This document shows positions 48,841 to 60,851 of a DNA stretch of 64,000 nt, piece after piece. The notes beneath the pieces are model-generated. The model was not told the origin of the DNA and searched no databases. It saw only the letters and a program-made list of their open reading frames with translations. The stretch comes from Sphagnum compactum (Eukaryota > Bryophyta > Sphagnopsida > Sphagnales): positions 5,710,459 to 5,774,458 of the forward strand of contig OZ234499.1 of the NCBI GenBank assembly GCA_965153455.1, in the 5' to 3' direction. Every line of letters begins with the position of its first letter. The first letter of the stretch is position 1. The position numbers and the translations under genes were made by a program.

Positions 48841-50560
48841 AAAATTTCTAAACCCACAGCTTGGGGGGCCAGGGTGACCCAGCACCTACACAAGTATCTT
48901 CTCCTTCTCGAGTGAGGCCTCCTAGTGGCTATATTTACCATGGAAAATGTCAAATTTGAACTTGGAGACCCTGAATTTATTCTACAGTGGGACCTTTATA
49001 ATGTTTAGAGGCCACCCAAAAAAATTATGGTTTTTAGTTTTTACCATGGAACCAGCATAGGTGCTGTTTCACCTGACGCCTTGTAGGCCATCTCTAACAA
49101 GTTAAATTATTCCAATCTCACACATCCCAAAAGTTCTGTTGCTTTGAAAACAGCAAGGGTTCAAAAGAGGATGTGAGAATGTGGACCACTTTTCAAGGTG
49201 TGTGCTCTTAGTGACAAACAAGAGCCCTGGTGTTAGTGTTCTTTGGATTTATTTTCCATTCTTTTCACATCCTTTGCCAATGGATGCAAACCCTCTGCCT
49301 AATTTTCTAGGCACATTCATGAGCCCTATAAACAACTCTTGGGACTTCTTCATTTTCTTACTTTTTTGTAACATATTGTAAAATTTGTAACATTTGTTGG
49401 TTACAGCCTTTATGTAACCAAGAGCCTCAGAGAGAAAGATGTTTGTGGTGGTGATGATGGAATCAATGGGAGCTTATTTAACAAGTTACAAGGTTCCTCA
49501 GACATTTCGCCACAAGACTCTGCATAACAAGGGAGTAGCTTTAGTTACTTTGCATACTAGCACTTTTAACAATAAATTGATGGTGCCACATTTGGCAAGT
49601 TTCTTCGAATTTTGTTGTGTGTGTGTGTGGGTGGTAAAGGCATTACTGTAATCCTCAAGAAGCTTAAACTCCAATCTTGACCCATACTTATATCTGAAAA
49701 CAAAGCCTGATACCAACCCACTTGAATAAGTCTTTGAAAACACGCAGCCCCTCTAAAAATATATTACTGTTAGTCCTTGCTGCAGTTAGACCATGGTGGA
49801 TACTCCACATCTAGTAAAGACCAGACCTGTGCTGATTATGTTTGTAGTGTAGTTGAGGAGCATGTTACACGCCAAAATTCTTCCTCCACCAAGGGCTGGC
49901 ATTTCGACAGGAGAATTTTGAGAAATTTGTTTTCTGTGAGGGGAACATTAGAAGGCATGTGTAATTTTAACATCGTAGACTGAGCTGCATTTTAATTTGT
50001 TGCATATGTTCAGTGCCCGTTCACTTCACTGCACCTTCCATGGCACTGCATTCTCACAAGTTTACAAGTTCCAACTCTTCTTTTCTTCCTGGTCCTTGCA
50101 TTTGGTTGATGCTGAGTTTGCACATGATCAAATTGTTATATGGAATACCAAATGCTAATGTATTTTGGCAAGTTCACTTTGCCACTTTGCCAACTGTCTG
50201 GTCCATTATCCTCCACCATTTTTTTTCTCCCTTCCTTGTAGGCAACTATGGTTGGGGTAGGGAGTTAAGCTTGGGTATTTCCGCGGGAGAAGAACACATG
50301 AAAATCCCAAGAACAAAAACTAGATACGTGAGCAAGGAAGCAAAGCACCCCACGTGCGTACTCGATCACCCATGCTTTTGCAAAAGCACGTTGTGTACCT
50401 TAATCTGTGGTGGGGACGCGCATTCTCCAACAATACCGATACAAGGCCGCTTGCTTCGTTGCAATTGCAACAGAATAGAAGCTCCTTCGCGTGCCGACAG
50501 GCTCAATATTGAATGCCAGTGCCACCTTTCCGTGCAGCATCATCTGCTAAAAACTATTGT
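48841..50560. other. Intergenic DNA, no supported gene
   Basis: The composition is moderate. A reverse-strand open stretch around 49640-49743 (VFSKTYSSGLVSGFVFRYKY) looks weakly protein-like but has no support. The word CTCCACCAAG followed by GGGCTGGCATTTCGACAGG (about 49885) recurs in altered form at about 52100. Confidence 0.45.
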
Positions 50561-51046
50561 TTTGTCTTTTGCTCTCTCTCTCTCTCTCACACACACACAC
50601 AAGTTCCAGCCTTCTTTTTTAATGGCGAAATATCATGGACATGAATAGGCACATGTTAATTTGCCTTGTCATATCTTACTATGGGCAATTTCCACTTTGG
50701 CTACAAACAAAAATTCCTTGGAAAACACATTGCACACAACCCAACAACCCCACTCCCCAAAAAAACTCGCCCATATAACCCTTCTCTGTTGCATCCCATC
50801 CCGCACTCATCAGTGGCCTCCTCCTCTGTCAAGCCTAGTATGAAATTTCAATCTGCATTCTGAGTCTGCTCTGTTAGTGAGGAAGCAAGCATATTAGTCA
50901 AGAAACCAGCCCCTGAAATCGTTACAGTTTGCTAATTTGTGTGAAGATAGTGAGTTTTTTGATTGGGTGTTGTGTGCAAACGAGAGTGAGTGGTAGATTT
51001 CTGTGGTTGAGTTGGCGAATTGGTTGGCAGATTTGCTGCGTCCTCG
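50561..51046 (+). promoter_or_regulatory. Upstream region of the second HMA gene with a CT/CA microsatellite
   Basis: A (CT)n(CA)n tract lies at 50571-50602. A TATA-like CATATAACCC lies at about 50771-50780, followed by a pyrimidine-rich stretch; a leader of about 200-250 bp would lead to the ATG at 51047. No ATG in frame occurs just upstream of that start; the frame is open back to about 51020 only through non-ATG codons. Confidence 0.4.
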
Positions 51047-51379
51047 ATGGCGATCATGTCGTTGAACGAGTTCTTCTACAGTAGTGCGTCGAGTGAAACC
51101 ACCCACATCATCAATTACGCGAGGCCGCATACCACACATAGCTCTGATGAGGCGGCGGGGGGGCACCATGTGGCGTTGATGGTGCCCATCTGCTGCACCA
51201 AATGTGCGGAGAAAGTGAAAGAGGTGTTGTGGGAGGTGGAGGGCGTGAATGCAGTCATGTGCGACCGTTACAACCACAAGGTCACTGTCACCGGATCAGG
51301 ATACATCGACCCTGTGCGGGTGTTGAAGAAGGCGAAGCAGGTGCAGAGCAAATCGGAGTTGTGGACTCTTGGGAGCTAG
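51047..51379 (+). CDS. Compact HMA-domain protein, 110 residues
   Basis: This is a paralogue of the protein at 4618-5412. The N-terminal segment MAIMSLNEFFYSSASSETTH resembles the other protein's start. The HMA domain covers residues 43-106: VALMVPICCTKCAEKVKEVL, then EVEGVNAVMCD, VTVTGSGYIDPVRVLKKA and KQVQSKSELW. The metal motif is I-C-C49-C50-T-K-C53: the CxxC pair is kept, but the Met seen in the larger paralogue (M-x-C-x-x-C) is Ile here. It lacks the Y/S/H-rich tail and ends LWTLGS. It has a single exon and GC-richer coding sequence than its flanks. The likely role is a small metal-binding or partner-binding protein, inferred from the family. It appears intact. Confidence 0.85.
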   Translation: MAIMSLNEFFYSSASSETTHIINYARPHTTHSSDEAAGGHHVALMVPICCTKCAEKVKEVLWEVEGVNAVMCDRYNHKVTVTGSGYIDPVRVLKKAKQVQSKSELWTLGS

Positions 51380-52150
51380 ATGCTGCGATGATGTTAATGC
51401 AAAATATTGCAGTTTCTAAATTTCTAATTGCGTATGTAATTGCACTAGCCAATTAAGACACAGGCAGTGTGCGTCAGTAACAATTTTGGTGTGGATGCAC
51501 CCACAGATGGTGAGGAGCTCGTAGGCTGATCGTGACTTTGTAAAATACGATTAAATCTTGATGCCAGCAACTATCAGTTTCCTTTCACGGCATCATCGGG
51601 ATCACGCCCAGAAATTAGGGCTTTGCCCATCCATAATATATGGTCTTCCGATCCTCACCTTGGTTTCAATCAATTCAGAATGTCGAAAACTTTGTGTCCT
51701 CATTTGTTTTTTCCATTCTATGCCTATAACCAAGATTGGCTCTGTGAAGGTGCAAGCTTCTGATTTTCTTTGTTTCGGGATAGAGATTTTTGCTAGAAAA
51801 CGTGAGTAATCAATTTGGAGGTATAAGATTCAGCATTTTGCACTAAAGTCATCACATTGTCTGGTTTCATGCACTTGCACTACTGTGGCATCTTCACTGA
51901 AAATTTACTGCACCATTTGTTCAAAATCTCCAGCAGCCTTTCTCTTTTTGGCCAATGAATTGGGTGATCAATACCCTTTCATTTAAAATAGAGTTCTTCT
52001 CTGTAGCCTCATAAGCCAAGCACCTTTCATAAATCATTAAAACCTGGTCTGGTTTTTTTAGGTGTATTTCAAGGTTGTGTTACAGTGTTCAATTTTACCT
52101 CCACCAAGAGGCGGGCATTTCAGGAAGCAAAATGCAAACTCCAGCAGCAG
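51380..52150. other. 3' flank of the second HMA gene
   Basis: Probably 3' UTR and intergenic DNA. No further gene was recognised. Confidence 0.5.
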
Positions 52151-52239
52151 GAGTGAGCATTTTGAAAAGCAAGATGCCCACTCTCCTATGAAACTCATTC
52201 CATAGGAGTGGGCGGCTTGCTTTTCAAAATGCCTACCTC
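52151..52239. repeat. Hairpin with about 40-bp arms
   Basis: The arms 52151-52190 and 52200-52239 share GCATTTTGAAAAGCAAG and GCCCACT..CCTATG and are separated by a 9-base loop. Pairing is about 80-85% with a 2-base bulge. A third, looser copy of the arm (GGCGGGCATTTCAGGAAGCA) lies just upstream at about 52110. It may be a foldback element or an inverted-duplication hairpin that could feed small-RNA pathways. Confidence 0.7.
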
Positions 52240-54424
52240 TCCAGACCAGGTTCTTGCCCAGTTAAGCCCAAGGCACCCATGCCTGGGGCTTTACACTACA
52301 TATGTGGAACATGAAAGCATCTTTGTTTTACATCAATTCAATGGCAACTTGTCAATTCCAAGCTTAGTGTATATTGATGGTTGGTTGGAGTATGAGCAGC
52401 CAAGGTTAACCTATAATAACTCAAAGCATATTATTCACCGAAAGACTCCAAAGCCAGCTTTGACTCTTCCTGGAGTGGAGCTGGTGTGAGAGAGAGTCTC
52501 CTTAATTCACCTGTATGTAAGCACAACCCCTACAATGATGTAAAACTTGGCAAAACTTATTGTGACTGACTACAACAAGGAAGAAGTAGAAGGGAAAAAA
52601 GAGTTGGATCTTTGAAATTGGAGAGAGCTGGCTGCTCCACATGATAAGGCATGCCCAATCCCATTGCTGTCTTCATACTAATGAAAGAAGTTAAGACAAG
52701 GTGCCCAACAAGAAAAATTTCCTCCAAGTTCTTGAATGTAACCACTTTCATTATAGACGACTCCTTGAAATTGGATTTTTTCCAATAAAGGACTTATGGT
52801 GCACTGGTTGGTTTATGCTAGTGGTAGGAAGTATTGAGGTCTGGGCTCTGAGCATTGTGTGGAGACACTTTTACTACTTGTTCATCTTCCTAAGGAGTTG
52901 ATGGTTTTAAGATGTCAACTTGTGTGAAATGCTTTAAAAACTAGTTGAGAATGGTGGACAATGGGTGAAATTGAGAACCTTGAATCTTGGAAAGTTGAAA
53001 AATGGATGAAATTGAGAGATCTTCAAATGTTGGAAAATGGATGAACCCAAGGAAGTTGAGAAGTTTGGAATTTTGTCTTTTTCAATTAGTTCCATTTTCG
53101 TCCATCATCCAACTTTCCAAAAATCAATGTCCCTAGGTTCACTCATTGTCCAACCACCTTAGCGGTAGTGCGCCAACTTCAATCTTCCTTGGGTTTACTC
53201 ATTGTCCAACTTCCTTGAAGAAGTGGATCCATGGGTGAAGCATGGGAAGATAGATGTTGGGGCAACCTCCAAGTTCATCTATTTTCCCATTTCCTGAGGT
53301 TCACCACTGTTAAACTTTATGGGGGAATCTCCCCTAAGTCTCTCATTGTCCCACTTCCCACATTCATCATGTTAAATAAGTGTTCAATTATTTAATTATC
53401 TAATCTCTAACAATTAGATCACAACAACCTACTACTATTATTACCATTTAGCAAGTACAATTACAAGGTGAATTTAACTTGTTACCTCTTTTCAAAGTGA
53501 CTTCAATCACAATTTTGCTAGATATGATATATTTTTAATGAACACATATTAGCCCATAAAATCCAAAAAAAATGCGTGGTAGATATGCAATGTGTTCCTA
53601 AAGGGTATTTCCTACTAATAGGTAGTGGATAAGAATGACAATCACATGAGTATTTGCACACAAGTGAAAGTCAAAAACAACACACAAGGTTCTTGAACAA
53701 AGATGTGTTATTTCCCAAACAAGATCTATGGATGCAAACAAATTGACCACTTGCCATGCAATGGGGATGGAACTAGGGTCCATACCAATCTATTGTTCAA
53801 ATTAAGATTTTTACGCTACACCTTACAATTGCACAAATCGACATTAAACACATTTATAACAACAAGAGACATAAGTTATAATATTAATGAAAAAAAAATT
53901 GTTCACAAATTAGGATCATCTTTCAATAAATGAAGATTAATGTATTTAATTTCTTCTAATGCATGCAAAAGTGAAATAAACATCAGTTATTCATGAGTTG
54001 GAAGCTCCCTAGTAACAATTTCAAAATTGAGAAGATCAGCTAGTTAATGATTTGTTAAGGTGATGTAAATTTAACATTGTGAAAATTACAAAATTTGCAA
54101 GCAAGGTAATTAAGCAAAGATAGAGTTTGATTAAATGAAAAAAATTCTTCCTTTTACAACTTGGTATCCATCAATAGAATCAAGTCTTATTCATTCTATG
54201 GTGGAAATTTGTATTTAAAAAAAACAAAGAATGGGTGTATAAAATTTCATGTTAGAAAAAATCGAAAAAAGTGCCATGTTTGGATTAATAGTTTCAGGAT
54301 GATGTAAGTAATCAACAAATGCAATAATGAAGTGTAGGAAAGAAAGAAAAATCAACTTTAAAAAATTGGATTGGTATTAAAAAGCAGACATATCAAATCA
54401 CACTATGTAAGTTATTTAACAATA
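52240..54424. other. Intergenic DNA, no supported gene
   Basis: 52930-53250 repeats the words GTTCACTCATTGTCCAAC, CTTCCTTGGG and AATGGATGAA in both orientations as a degenerate low-complexity tract. The rest is AT-rich with no domain seen. Confidence 0.5.
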
Positions 54425-54949
54425 CCCTCACATTACATCAGCCCAGGGTTGTAAATGCATTCATCTTTTCAAGGCAGGGCAGGCCAGTGTCAGGCCCAAC
54501 ACCAATCAATGCCCTGGTTCAACCATGTTCCACCCCTGTATCATCCATATCAACATGTATCCGCCCCAACTAGATACATGTCACATGTCATGACCCATCA
54601 ATTCTTTGCACCATGGCTTATCAAAAGTGCCACCATTCTTAATTTGAATTTCTCCAAGAAAATGTTCTAACCTCTTTTGAGCTTAGGTGTAGATGGAAAG
54701 TTAAATTCACCAAACTTTCAAGAATGGGTTGTTGAGTTGAAGCAATTTGCTAGCTGATCTTGGGAGCAACTTGTGTGACAATTTTAACATGGCAAATTCT
54801 TTTCCCTTAGACTATGTATTGTTGTACAAAATCAAACATTCATGAGACTTCCAGGGACATGTTCTTAAGCTCCAACATCCTCCTCTTTGGCCCATTTCAT
54901 CACAATGACATTATGTGGATTGTGGAGACAAGGCAATGGAGCAAACCAA

Positions 54950-57870
54950 CAAAGAAATAGAAGAAGGTGCATGTGGCATACTTGCCATGGGATCGTGTTC
55001 AAGATTTCATTAAGTACTAGACAACAAGATTGAAGGGACATACAGATAAAGTTTGTGAGGAAAGAATTCAAGGTTAATCTTCTAGGATCCCTCATCTCCC
55101 CATGTTGGAATAGCTTTAGTGAATGGGCAAGGTGACCATTACATTCATTGCAAAATTTAAGACTTTCAATTTTGATTTCATTTTTCTATTTCTATGTCGT
55201 ACTTTCATCATGGGTTGTTCTATTTTTTTTCTTTTCTACATGTATCATTGTTAGTTTGGGCCATAAAAGAAAATAGGAATTGTCCAAACCATCACCCTAG
55301 AATTCCTCAAGGAAAAAAAAAACCTAAAGTTGAAAGGCAAGTATGTGCTAAATGGAGAAGGTCACAAAGGCTTTCGAATGTCCTCCTCCAAGAAGGGTGA
55401 TTCGCATAAGAAGGGGTGCTCATGCTTTTTCATAGTGAAAATTTATATCTTGAACCGGACATTGTGGTAATCTCTTTTGTAATGTTAAAACATGTCTATA
55501 ATGAAGGTATCCTTGTTCATGGGAATGATAGGCTTGGCGATTAGTACACTTTTGCAAGTCATGTATTAGAAGAAGCCAAAACGTTTGTAATGGAGCATAT
55601 TCGCTTAAGGCTTTTAGCCTCTCAAATCATGGCCAAACATAAACGATGTGTGAAAGATATAATGGAAGGGGATGATGAGTGAAATTGTGATTTATTTCTT
55701 TGTGAACAAGACATTCATAACCTAGCAAGGAAACTAGCCAAGGAAACTTATTGAAAAGATGAAAATGATGTTAAATTTGTTAGGATGTGGGTCCAAAAAA
55801 ATAAGGCCAACATTTTCTTCCTCCAAGAATTTGGCATATATGTCAATGGTGGCCTTTTTGACAAAAATGTGCCTTTTACAATAGGGATTCAAACACCTTG
55901 GCAAAAGGAGCAAATGTTCAAACATGGGCACCAAAAAAGGGTGTCAATGATGCTACATTTGGCACAAATAAAAATAAGGTATTTTGTAAATCCTGGACAT
56001 TATAATTATTGTGTCATGTTTTGAGATTTCCAAGTATTTTGTCCACCAATTCAACACTTAACATGTTTTCATTTTTTTCCTTGAACTAGTTTCCTTTGTA
56101 CACCATGATGGTGTTCAATGATTGGTTCAATGGTGTACATGTTGTGTGCATCATCACATCAAATTCAAAGCAAATTGACTTGTCCCCATGGATGTTGGTG
56201 TTTAACAACGTGTTATGATGAGCTCCCAAGCTCCTTGATAGACTCAAGAAGAGTCTAAGGTAGTAAACAACGGAAATGTTAGGAGTTCGGGGCACGGTCC
56301 CAGCTCTCAGCACTTTAAAAGGGTAGAGGGGCGTGCTAAGGCTCCGGGATGGGATTAGGAAGAATGACAAGCATTCTAGTTACTCACTTGAATCTGCATC
56401 AAACCAACCAACAAGTTGGTTAGAATATTGTTTGGAGCACCTTTGGTGCTAGGACAAGCCACGGGCGACTTTGGACTCACAAGACTCGCCACGGCCCGGA
56501 CTCGGGGGAAGCCACCACCTTCCCCCATATAGAATTCTTTGCGCCTCTCTGCGGCACCCACATCCCAATCGCTTTTTGTCCCGGGACTCCCAAGGAGGAG
56601 TCCCGAAATTGCCAAGGTTTGGACTCCCGCAACTTTGCGGGACTATAATTCTTTGCCCAGACCTCCAATCGGGATGAGGTCTGCAGTAAAGTTGTAGCTC
56701 TTGTTGAGAGCTTTCCAACGATGTGTCGCACTCCACCTGCACGCACAAGAGTCGGGTCGATTCTCGACTTTTTGTGGTCGGGAATCAAACTGCCAGTTTG
56801 ACTCCCGGCCTTTCTTTTTGCCATAACTTGTGATGCAGATGTCCAAATTGGTCATGTGAGCCCATTTTAGACATCTACACTTCAATAGATTTCCAATGAT
56901 ATAAATAACTCCCTAATGCAAGGTGTTTTGACCCCTGTAATCGTTCTCTGAAGTTTTGAGAGTCCTAGCGGACTCCCAAGTTCCCATTTCGAGAGTGTGA
57001 GTCTTCATCCTCACACTCTCTCAAGATTGGGGTTGCGACATGTTATGTGCTATCAAACTTGACTAGCAGCCTAATGCTTTCATTTTTTATCAACTCCATA
57101 AATTATTTGATGCATGTTCAACAACCTCCTCTTTTCCATGTTCATTGCATGTAATAGTTTCAACACTTGATAATTAATTTGTATTTCATTTTAGGGAAGT
57201 CTATCCCCATGTGAAAATCTTTTTGTGTTTGTGGCATGTACATAAAGCTTGGCAAAAACAAGATTGTGCATTATGGATGTTATGTTACATGTTTTAGCAT
57301 TGAAACACATAAGGTGCATCATGTATGATACAAATTGCCTTAAATATAAGAATGTGGATTCATGGGTGAAAGGAAATTTGGCAAAGGTTATGAAAAACAG
57401 GTCATCAATGGAACCATTTTCAATTTACATTCTTTCAAAGTGGGTTTCCAAGATTCATATGTGGCTTGTGGATTATTAGAACTTGCCTTATGTTGGACAA
57501 AACACAAATATTGTGATTGAAAGTTACTATTCTAATCTAAAGGCCACTTTGAAGGCATCAAAAGGAAGAGCACATGGTCATCATATTGATTAGACCATTC
57601 ACAAATTGACAAGTGATGTCTTATCCCTATTATTAGTACCAATCAATGTTGTATTGAAAGCAAGACAAATTTTGGATACATGTGTTATGTTACCTACACA
57701 AGAAGGTGGTGTAGCCATTTTTAAATAGCAAAAAACATGAGCATGAGCATTATTGGGTCTATAATCTTGATTCAAAATGGGTGTGTTGTGACTACGTGTT
57801 TATTCAACATGGTAATATTTGTAAACACCAAGTGATAGTTTTGATGATTTTCCACCTAGACCTTGCAAAA
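54950..57870 (+). pseudogene. SWIM zinc-finger Mutator-like transposase relic
   Basis: Conserved blocks appear in order on the + strand. YLPWDRVQDFIK (about 54980) and HKKGCSCFFIVKIYIL (about 55410) are the N-terminal DNA-binding region. TFASHVLEEAKTFVMEHIRL and MAKHKRCVKDIMEGDDE follow (55540-55680). VRMWVQKNKANIFFLQEFG and PFTIGIQTPWQKEQMFKHGH come next (55780-55940). A frame change then falls just before the DATFGTN-like first catalytic site (about 55948). After the inserted solo LTR come WVSKIHMWLVD, IVIESYYSNLKATLKASKGR and VLKARQILDTCVMLP (57430-57700). Last is WVCCDYVFIQHGNICKHQV, the SWIM zinc finger CxC..CxH with its second Cys displaced (57780-57830). Several stops are present. It is inactive. 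Confidence 0.85.
56216..57040 (+). mobile_element. Solo LTR, 825 bp, with 5-bp target duplication TGTTA
   Basis: It begins TGATGAGCTCCCAAG and ends GGGGTTGCGACA and is flanked by TGTTA at 56211-56215 and 57041-57045. It is the same family and orientation as 33692-34510. Shared blocks include GGGTAGAGGGGCGTGCTA, AGGACAAGCC, CACGGCCCGGACTCGGGGGA, GAGAGCTTTCCAACG and ACATCTACACTTCAA. It lies inside the transposase relic. Open frames in it are not genes. Confidence 0.95.
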
Positions 57871-58984
57871 AAATTCATTACTTGATATTGCAAAACAATG
57901 AAAGGCACATCAAGGGGGGTATCCAAAACATGTTATATCCTCCACTAATGAAGGACCCTTCTTCATGTAACATGCAAACAATGCCCTTACACACAGCTAT
58001 TGGAAGTCCAACGCCATCACCCAAACAAATATTGTGGAAGAGATATGTCAAATTGCATTGGAAATGGTGAATGTTGCAAATGACAACCAATTGTTGTTGG
58101 ATCACCTTCTCACTGATTTTTTACATGTATTAGGAAAACAACACATGCGCATTGCTAAAATCAAACATGGATTGCTTGATCCTGATCTATCCCAACCTGA
58201 ATTCAAATGTAATCTAAACAACAATAGGTGGAGCTTTAAAAGGCAACGTGACTTCCTTGATAGAATATAGTTGATACATGACTAATACCTTTAAAGGCCA
58301 AAACCTATAACAAAACAAATTCATTTGTTACTTGCAAATAGTGCACATGTATATATTACTTGTACACATGTTACTGACTACATTTTGAATATTGTTTACA
58401 TGTGCATCTATTGTTAAACACCAAACATTAAAGTTTTAATCTTCCATCTTTTTCCTTATTTCAGGTTCTTCTTCCTTTTTGTAATGATGAATTAATGCCA
58501 TGTAACATGTTTTGGTTATGTGTTCAAGTAGCTAAAAATTCCCCTTATTATATAATTCTCACCTTACACATGATGACAACACCTTGGTGCCTTGCAAAAA
58601 TGTGGTGTTGCATGTTGTGTATCATCAAACATACTTGACCCAGTGATACGAATGTCATGTTCTTCCTTTTGCAAATAAGCCACATAATGACATTTTTCCT
58701 TCCAAAAATATTGTCAAATATATTAAACATTAGCTTGTAAGTTCTTTTCATGTAAGGATTTAAAGAACACATGAACTATACATACAAAAATATGTATGTA
58801 AAGAACTATAACACATGTAAAAGAAAACCTTTTTAAACTAGAAATGTTTGAAATCTAAAATAAATCTACCAACATATTTAATTAATACACATTGGGTTCA
58901 TTGTTTTCTTCAATTTCTTTATGTTGAACTATGTCTTGGACATATATCTACATTTCCCTCCCTCTTATAATCCCATTTTGTAGT
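57871..58984. other. Tail of the transposase region and AT-rich DNA
   Basis: 57880-58270 still has partly open frames (for example LHTAIGSPTPSPKQILWKRY) that could be the transposase C-terminal part. Beyond 58270 no coding signal was seen. Confidence 0.4.
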
Positions 58985-60560
58985 TAGATTATAAGGTTTA
59001 ATGAATTAAAAATATATATGCAAAAACTTGTATTGAAATTCAATAATTACTATAGGTTCCAATGTTCAATTAGCCCATGTAATAGTTCATTTAATCATAA
59101 TTTACAAAGATTATTATAAGTTGAATTACCTATGCATCATGATTCATTGAATCAATAAGGTTTTGGGGTTCAATAAGTTATATTCCAATATTTTATTAAT
59201 CAATGTATCAATATTTAATCACATTTATGTAACAATACTAATTAGGTTGCCCATGTGATAGGGTTTTATGGTTGAAACATGAATCATGCATTCATCCAAG
59301 TTCCAACATTTAATAAATCGCATATCACAACTCAATTTCATGCAATACGATCAATTATTATATATTCACACATGAACGTGTAACAAGACTAATTTAACTA
59401 TATATTCCAATATTCAATTAAAGCCAATGTATTGATATCTAATCACATTCATGTAACAAGATTAATTAGGTTGCCCATGTAATACAATTAAAACCTTATG
59501 GTTTCCATGAATCATTCATGTAAACAAGTTTTTGAATTTAATAAATAATGTATCACAACTCAATTTTTCAATTTCGTGCAATATGATTAATTATTATATA
59601 AGTTTATGAACATGTAACAAAATTAATTGAATTATACATTCCAATATTAAATTAGCTTAGGGTGAAAACATGGTAAGTATACAATTTTGATCCTTGTCAC
59701 AAAAAAAAAACAAGTAGCCATAAACAAGTTTTAATATGTATTGAAAGTAGAAATAATTTTTTATTTTATGATCAACATGAGGACACTATTTGATTTTATC
59801 ACAATAACGTTGATGAATCACACATCTAATATGCATTCAAGTATATTTTTAAAAACTAACTATATTTTTTTCTTTTTTTTTTGGATGTCCAAACTTGTAC
59901 AAGTAGGTGAGAATAAATGAATTATTGAATATTCTCCATTTTCAACATGATGTAGCTCTAAAATGTACTTGTAAATTTTCAACATTTAAATATTACAGTA
60001 GAATACATAAACTTTTAATGAAAAAATAGGTTTAAATTCAATTTGACCAATCATTTTCAAACATATTTGTTATCTACTATGCCAAAGTTTGTCAAATTTT
60101 GTAATCACCTCATTATAAATTCAAAGAAAAACACCATGATTTTATTATGTTATTTTAAATTATTCAATCTACTTTTTTCTACTTGTGTGAAAAACTTGAC
60201 CATTTTTTGACTACCTTGGAAATAACTGATTTTTCTTTATACTTTACCATGTTTTCACCCCCAATATATCAAATTTAATCACTCTCATGTAATGTTCAAC
60301 ACTAATTGAACTACTTGTGTATCATGATTTAATTTCAATCATGTTTTTGATTCATTGAACAAACCAAGTTCTAAAATTCAATAAGCAATGAACCAAGATT
60401 CAATTAGTTGTATATCAATCTATATAATTTCATATTTATGTGAGTACATTAATTAGATTGCCCATGTATCAAATCAATTTAATTAAATCAGCCAAGTTCC
60501 ATGATTCATTCGATTAGCAAGTTCCACCATTCCATAAGTCATGTACAATGACTCCATCAA
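58985..60560. repeat. Degenerate satellite, unit about 175-225 bp
   Basis: Recurring order of words: TTCCAATATTCAATTA, AATCACATTCATGTAACAAG, ATTAATTAGGTTGCCCATGT, then GATTCATTGAATC-like words. The marker GCCCATGT occurs at about 59074, 59250, 59474 and 60461. The array is interrupted by the TIR element at 59660-60260. Confidence 0.65.
59660..60260. mobile_element. TIR element, family 2-like, 601 bp, inside the satellite
   Basis: The termini GGGTGAAAACATGGTAAGTATA and the inverted ACTTTACCATGTTTTCACCC match almost perfectly over about 20 bp. Comparison with the neighbouring satellite unit shows the array resuming right after the element (CCAATAT...), placing the insertion at the stated limits within a few bases. 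No clear target duplication remains. It is non-coding. Confidence 0.7.
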
Positions 60561-60851
60561 CTATGTTTTAAGATTTGATCGACAATTGTAAAATATTTTA
60601 GTCATCCTCACAAAATGTGATTCATTCAACATGTTTAACATACATTTAGCCTAGCTATGTAACATGTTCTCTCAAGTCACACCCTCAAATTGATTTTCAC
60701 ACCCAAGCAACTACCAAAGTCTTTCATAATCACACAAATATGAAAGCCAACCACACAATCATATGTGATATACCTTGGATAATGTAGAATATTTGTTTCA
60801 TTACAAGGAATAGAACATGTCACCCTTTATCAAATGTGTTTAACGCACTCA

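Noticed and set aside
50013-50648. 211-codon + open frame
   Set aside because: No recognised domain; it ends in translated CT/CA microsatellite (SLSLTHTHK) and overlaps the HMA gene's upstream region.
56376-56885. Overlapping reverse open frames of 79-115 codons
   Set aside because: They are inside the second solo LTR. GC-rich LTR sequence produces them by chance.
59640-60290. Ac/Ds-type hAT element, from the TAGGGTGAAAAC end
   Set aside because: The end resembles hAT termini, but no 8-bp target duplication was found and related copies show 4 bp.
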